Assembly: GCA_964434735.1 (NCBI GenBank)
Contig: CAYSWK010000035.1
Location: 1-9,427, forward strand
Direction of reading: 5' to 3'
Source of the DNA: CAYSWK01 sp964434735
GTDB taxonomy: Archaea > Micrarchaeota > Micrarchaeia > Anstonellales > Bilamarchaeaceae
DNA: 9,427 nucleotides
The notes beneath the pieces are model-generated. The model ran no database searches. It was not told the origin of the DNA and saw only the letters and a program-made list of their open reading frames with translations. Below, one piece after another: positions 7,575 to 9,427 of this stretch. Position 1 is the first letter of the stretch. Every line of letters begins with the position of its first letter. Both the position numbers and the translations under genes were made by a program.

Positions 7575-7578
7575 TCAT

Positions 7579-9069
7579 ATGAATATCATGTTTTTCTTTA
7601 ACTGGGAATTTACAAGGCTTTGCCATGCCCTTGCCCTTGACATTAAGAAGAAAAACCCTAAGGCGAAGTTTTCGGGCGTCATGGTACAGAAAAAGGAGCT
7701 TAAGCCCCTGCTCGAGCAGAAGGACATTTCATATGATATGTTGGTGCTGCAGGATCTTTTTAATAAGTACAAGGACCAGCCATTGGACAGTGCGCTGCTT
7801 GAAAAATATGAGAAAGAGTATGGTACGCCATCACTTTGGGAAATGGTGTATGCCGATCGCGACATTGCGCTTCCCTTTGCGATAAATACATATACTCATG
7901 ACGAAATTAGGCGGATGATCCTTGTTCTTATCCGGGGATTTGAGGAGTTCATAGAAAAAAATAATCCTGAATTTGTCCTGTTTGACTGCATTGCCTCTCT
8001 TCCGGCATTTGCCTTGTATGCAGTTGCAAAGAAAAAAGGCGTTGTTCCCGTTGCATTCACCTATTCACGAGTTGAGGATAGGGTTTATTTCATGGGCAAC
8101 CCGTATGATATGCCTGAGGAAGTGCATGAGGCATTTGAACGAATTAAAAAAACTGGAAAACGCCCTCAAAAGGCCGAACAGGAAGCACAGCAGTTCCTTT
8201 CACGTTTTCGTGGCGAAGGAGTTAAGCCAAAGTATATTCAGAACATGTCCGTTTCAGAAAAAAAGGTATTTTCGCTTACCAATCATGTCATGCGTTTTTT
8301 CCAGTATTGGGCAGAATATTATATTGAAGGTCATGAGCAGGATTATACCTACCGTGGCAAAACCCCTTTGAGAAGGACCGTTGAGAAAGCATCTTTTTTT
8401 GCCCGAAGAAAACTTACGTATGAAACGTATTTTGAGGAGCCTGTTGCAGGCGAGTCATTCGCATTTTTCCCCTTGCATCTTGACCCTGAGCTTGCGACCA
8501 TGGTTCAGGCACCTCCGTACGTTGACCAGTTGAATTTGATACGGCTTATTGCACGTTCACTTCCTATTAATATGAAGCTGTATGTGAAAGAGCATCCGCT
8601 TATGTACTCTCGCGGCTGGCGTGACCCGCAGTTTTATTCCCAGATAAAAAAGATTCCAAACGTTAGGTTCATCCATCCTCGTATTGGTGCCAAAGAAATT
8701 ATCCAAAAAGCGCAGCTTGTATTCACCATTACAGGCACTGCCGGATTTGAAGCACTTTTGTACAAGAAACCCATGATTGCGTTTGGTGAATGCGTTTACA
8801 CCAAAATGGAGTCAGTGCTTCGAGCAAGGGATCTTATGCAACTTCCCCAGTTGATCCATCATGCGCTTACGAATTATAAAACAGATGAGGAAGAGCTTCT
8901 TGATTTTTTGGTTGCGCTTTATGATAAGAGCATTCCGGTTAATCTTGCACTTCTTATGGGGTATGTATATCCCAACATTACCTACCGTCAAATCCTCGAT
9001 GAGCCTGATTTTCGGGTTTTGGCAGATTATATGTATGATAACGTGTTTTTGAGGAGGGGAAAATCATGA
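7579..9069 (+). CDS. Capsule polysaccharide biosynthesis protein, KpsC/KpsS-like
   Basis: This 496-residue soluble protein has the GT-B-like C-terminal half of the capsule-synthesis family. FFPLHLDPELATMVQAP (296-312) and YVDQ (314-317) lie near the domain start. LYVKEHPLMYSRGWRD (335-349 region) has the K-E-H-P acceptor/donor motif. IPNVRFIHP is followed by the nucleotide-site segment VFTITGTAGFEALLYKKPMIAFGE (381-404). The N-terminal half (1-290) has FDCIASLPAFALYAVAKKKGVVPV near 135-158 and a charged, probably helical insert around 185-275. KpsC and KpsS are Kdo transferases building the lipid linker of group 2 capsules; this shorter, single-module protein may use another sugar. No capsule ABC-transporter genes are in view. 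GTGATC directly before the ATG serves as ribosome site and overlaps the previous TGA. Its TGA overlaps the ATG of the next gene. Confidence 0.85.
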   Translation: MNIMFFFNWEFTRLCHALALDIKKKNPKAKFSGVMVQKKELKPLLEQKDISYDMLVLQDLFNKYKDQPLDSALLEKYEKEYGTPSLWEMVYADRDIALPFAINTYTHDEIRRMILVLIRGFEEFIEKNNPEFVLFDCIASLPAFALYAVAKKKGVVPVAFTYSRVEDRVYFMGNPYDMPEEVHEAFERIKKTGKRPQKAEQEAQQFLSRFRGEGVKPKYIQNMSVSEKKVFSLTNHVMRFFQYWAEYYIEGHEQDYTYRGKTPLRRTVEKASFFARRKLTYETYFEEPVAGESFAFFPLHLDPELATMVQAPPYVDQLNLIRLIARSLPINMKLYVKEHPLMYSRGWRDPQFYSQIKKIPNVRFIHPRIGAKEIIQKAQLVFTITGTAGFEALLYKKPMIAFGECVYTKMESVLRARDLMQLPQLIHHALTNYKTDEEELLDFLVALYDKSIPVNLALLMGYVYPNITYRQILDEPDFRVLADYMYDNVFLRRGKS

Positions 9070-9427
9070 AGTTTGGACCTATAAACCATATCCTCTTTTT
9101 GGGAGGCGGGACACTTTTGGTACGTATCTTTGCAAAAGCACGTGAGAAAGGATTTTCCTGCACCGTTGTCACGAGCGAACGCCATGCAAAAGAAGTCATT
9201 GAAGGAGGAGTCTCGCTTGAAGCGTATTTTAAGTCAAAAGGAATTCCATTTCATATTTCAAATGATGTCGCTACTGATTCGTTTGTGCTTGAGAACATTA
9301 ATCCGGCGACTTTGGGCATTTCATTGAGTGCAGCCTGGATTTTCAAGGAGCCATTCATCAAGCGGTTTGAAGGAAGATTTGTTAATTTGCACGGGAGCCC
9401 TCTTCCACTTGATCGGGGCGGGGGCGG
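9066..9427 (+). CDS. Formyltransferase-domain protein, 5' part only
   Basis: The first 120 codons are present and the gene runs off the right edge. The start ATG overlaps the upstream TGA (ATGA) and is preceded by GAGGAGGGG, the strongest ribosome site in the window. The N-terminal Rossmann-like region (HILFLGGGTLLVRIFAKARE, 8-27) and SLEAYFKSKGIPF (50-62) fit the fold. LGISLSAAWIFKEPFI (83-98) and FVNLHGSPLPLDRGGG (105-120) match the formyl_transf_N family, with the catalytic-type Asn107 and His109. The catalytic Asp would lie downstream, outside. Family members use 10-formyltetrahydrofolate to formylate an amine. In a glycan locus the likely substrate is an amino sugar nucleotide, but purine or Met-tRNA enzymes share the domain. 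A sugar aminotransferase would be expected nearby and is not in view. Confidence 0.85.
   Translation, partial: MKFGPINHILFLGGGTLLVRIFAKAREKGFSCTVVTSERHAKEVIEGGVSLEAYFKSKGIPFHISNDVATDSFVLENINPATLGISLSAAWIFKEPFIKRFEGRFVNLHGSPLPLDRGGG

Noticed and set aside
869..9427. Saxitoxin-like toxin cluster
   Set aside because: Only the carbamoyltransferase trio is shared. There is no polyketide synthase, amidinotransferase or oxygenase, and the other genes are glycan enzymes.
9410..9427. G-rich run at the right edge as a G-quadruplex or regulatory site
   Set aside because: It encodes the Arg-Gly-Gly-Gly stretch of the formyltransferase motif and is cut by the window edge.

Overview
The window reads as one end of a surface-glycan (capsule, O-antigen-like or exopolysaccharide) biosynthesis locus from a prokaryote. 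Nine genes lie on the + strand as one tightly packed run from about 869 to the right edge. Gaps are 2 to 34 bases and the last junction is a 4-base ATGA overlap. A divergent membrane acyltransferase gene leaves the window at the left edge. No rRNA, tRNA, CRISPR array, insertion sequence or attachment site was seen, and no gene-free stretch exceeds about 90 bases.

Layout. Positions 780 to 1 (minus): N-terminal two thirds of an acyltransferase-3 family membrane enzyme. 781-868: short divergent promoter region. 869-2014: membrane-anchored SGNH-fold protein. 2024-2245: 73-residue membrane protein resembling SxtJ. 2254-4014: NodU/TobZ/SxtI-type O-carbamoyltransferase. 4044-4205: 53-residue DUF5989 (SxtK-like) membrane protein. 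4240-5277: SDR epimerase of the CDP-paratose/tyvelose 2-epimerase type. 5280-6449 and 6456-7574: two GT4 glycosyltransferases. 7579-9069: KpsC/KpsS-like capsule biosynthesis protein. 9066 to the edge: start of a formyltransferase-domain protein.

Working model (inference). The epimerase supplies or tailors a nucleotide sugar. The two GT4 enzymes and the capsule-type enzyme build an oligosaccharide or polymer. The carbamoyltransferase, formyltransferase, SGNH protein and acyltransferase decorate it with carbamoyl, formyl and acyl groups. The most interesting part is the four-gene block SGNH / SxtJ-like / carbamoyltransferase / DUF5989. Its two small membrane proteins have no established function but recur beside this type of carbamoyltransferase, including in the saxitoxin cluster.

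Organism. It cannot be fixed from this window. Several starts are preceded closely by pieces of an extended Shine-Dalgarno sequence (GGTGATC: AGGTG before 2254, GTGATC before 7579, TTGATC before 2024), which would suit an archaeon such as a DPANN lineage. A TTTAAA-N17-TATAAT element in front of the acyltransferase looks bacterial. A candidate-phylum bacterium or a DPANN archaeon are both possible. The left end is visibly AT-richer than the right, suggesting a mosaic locus.
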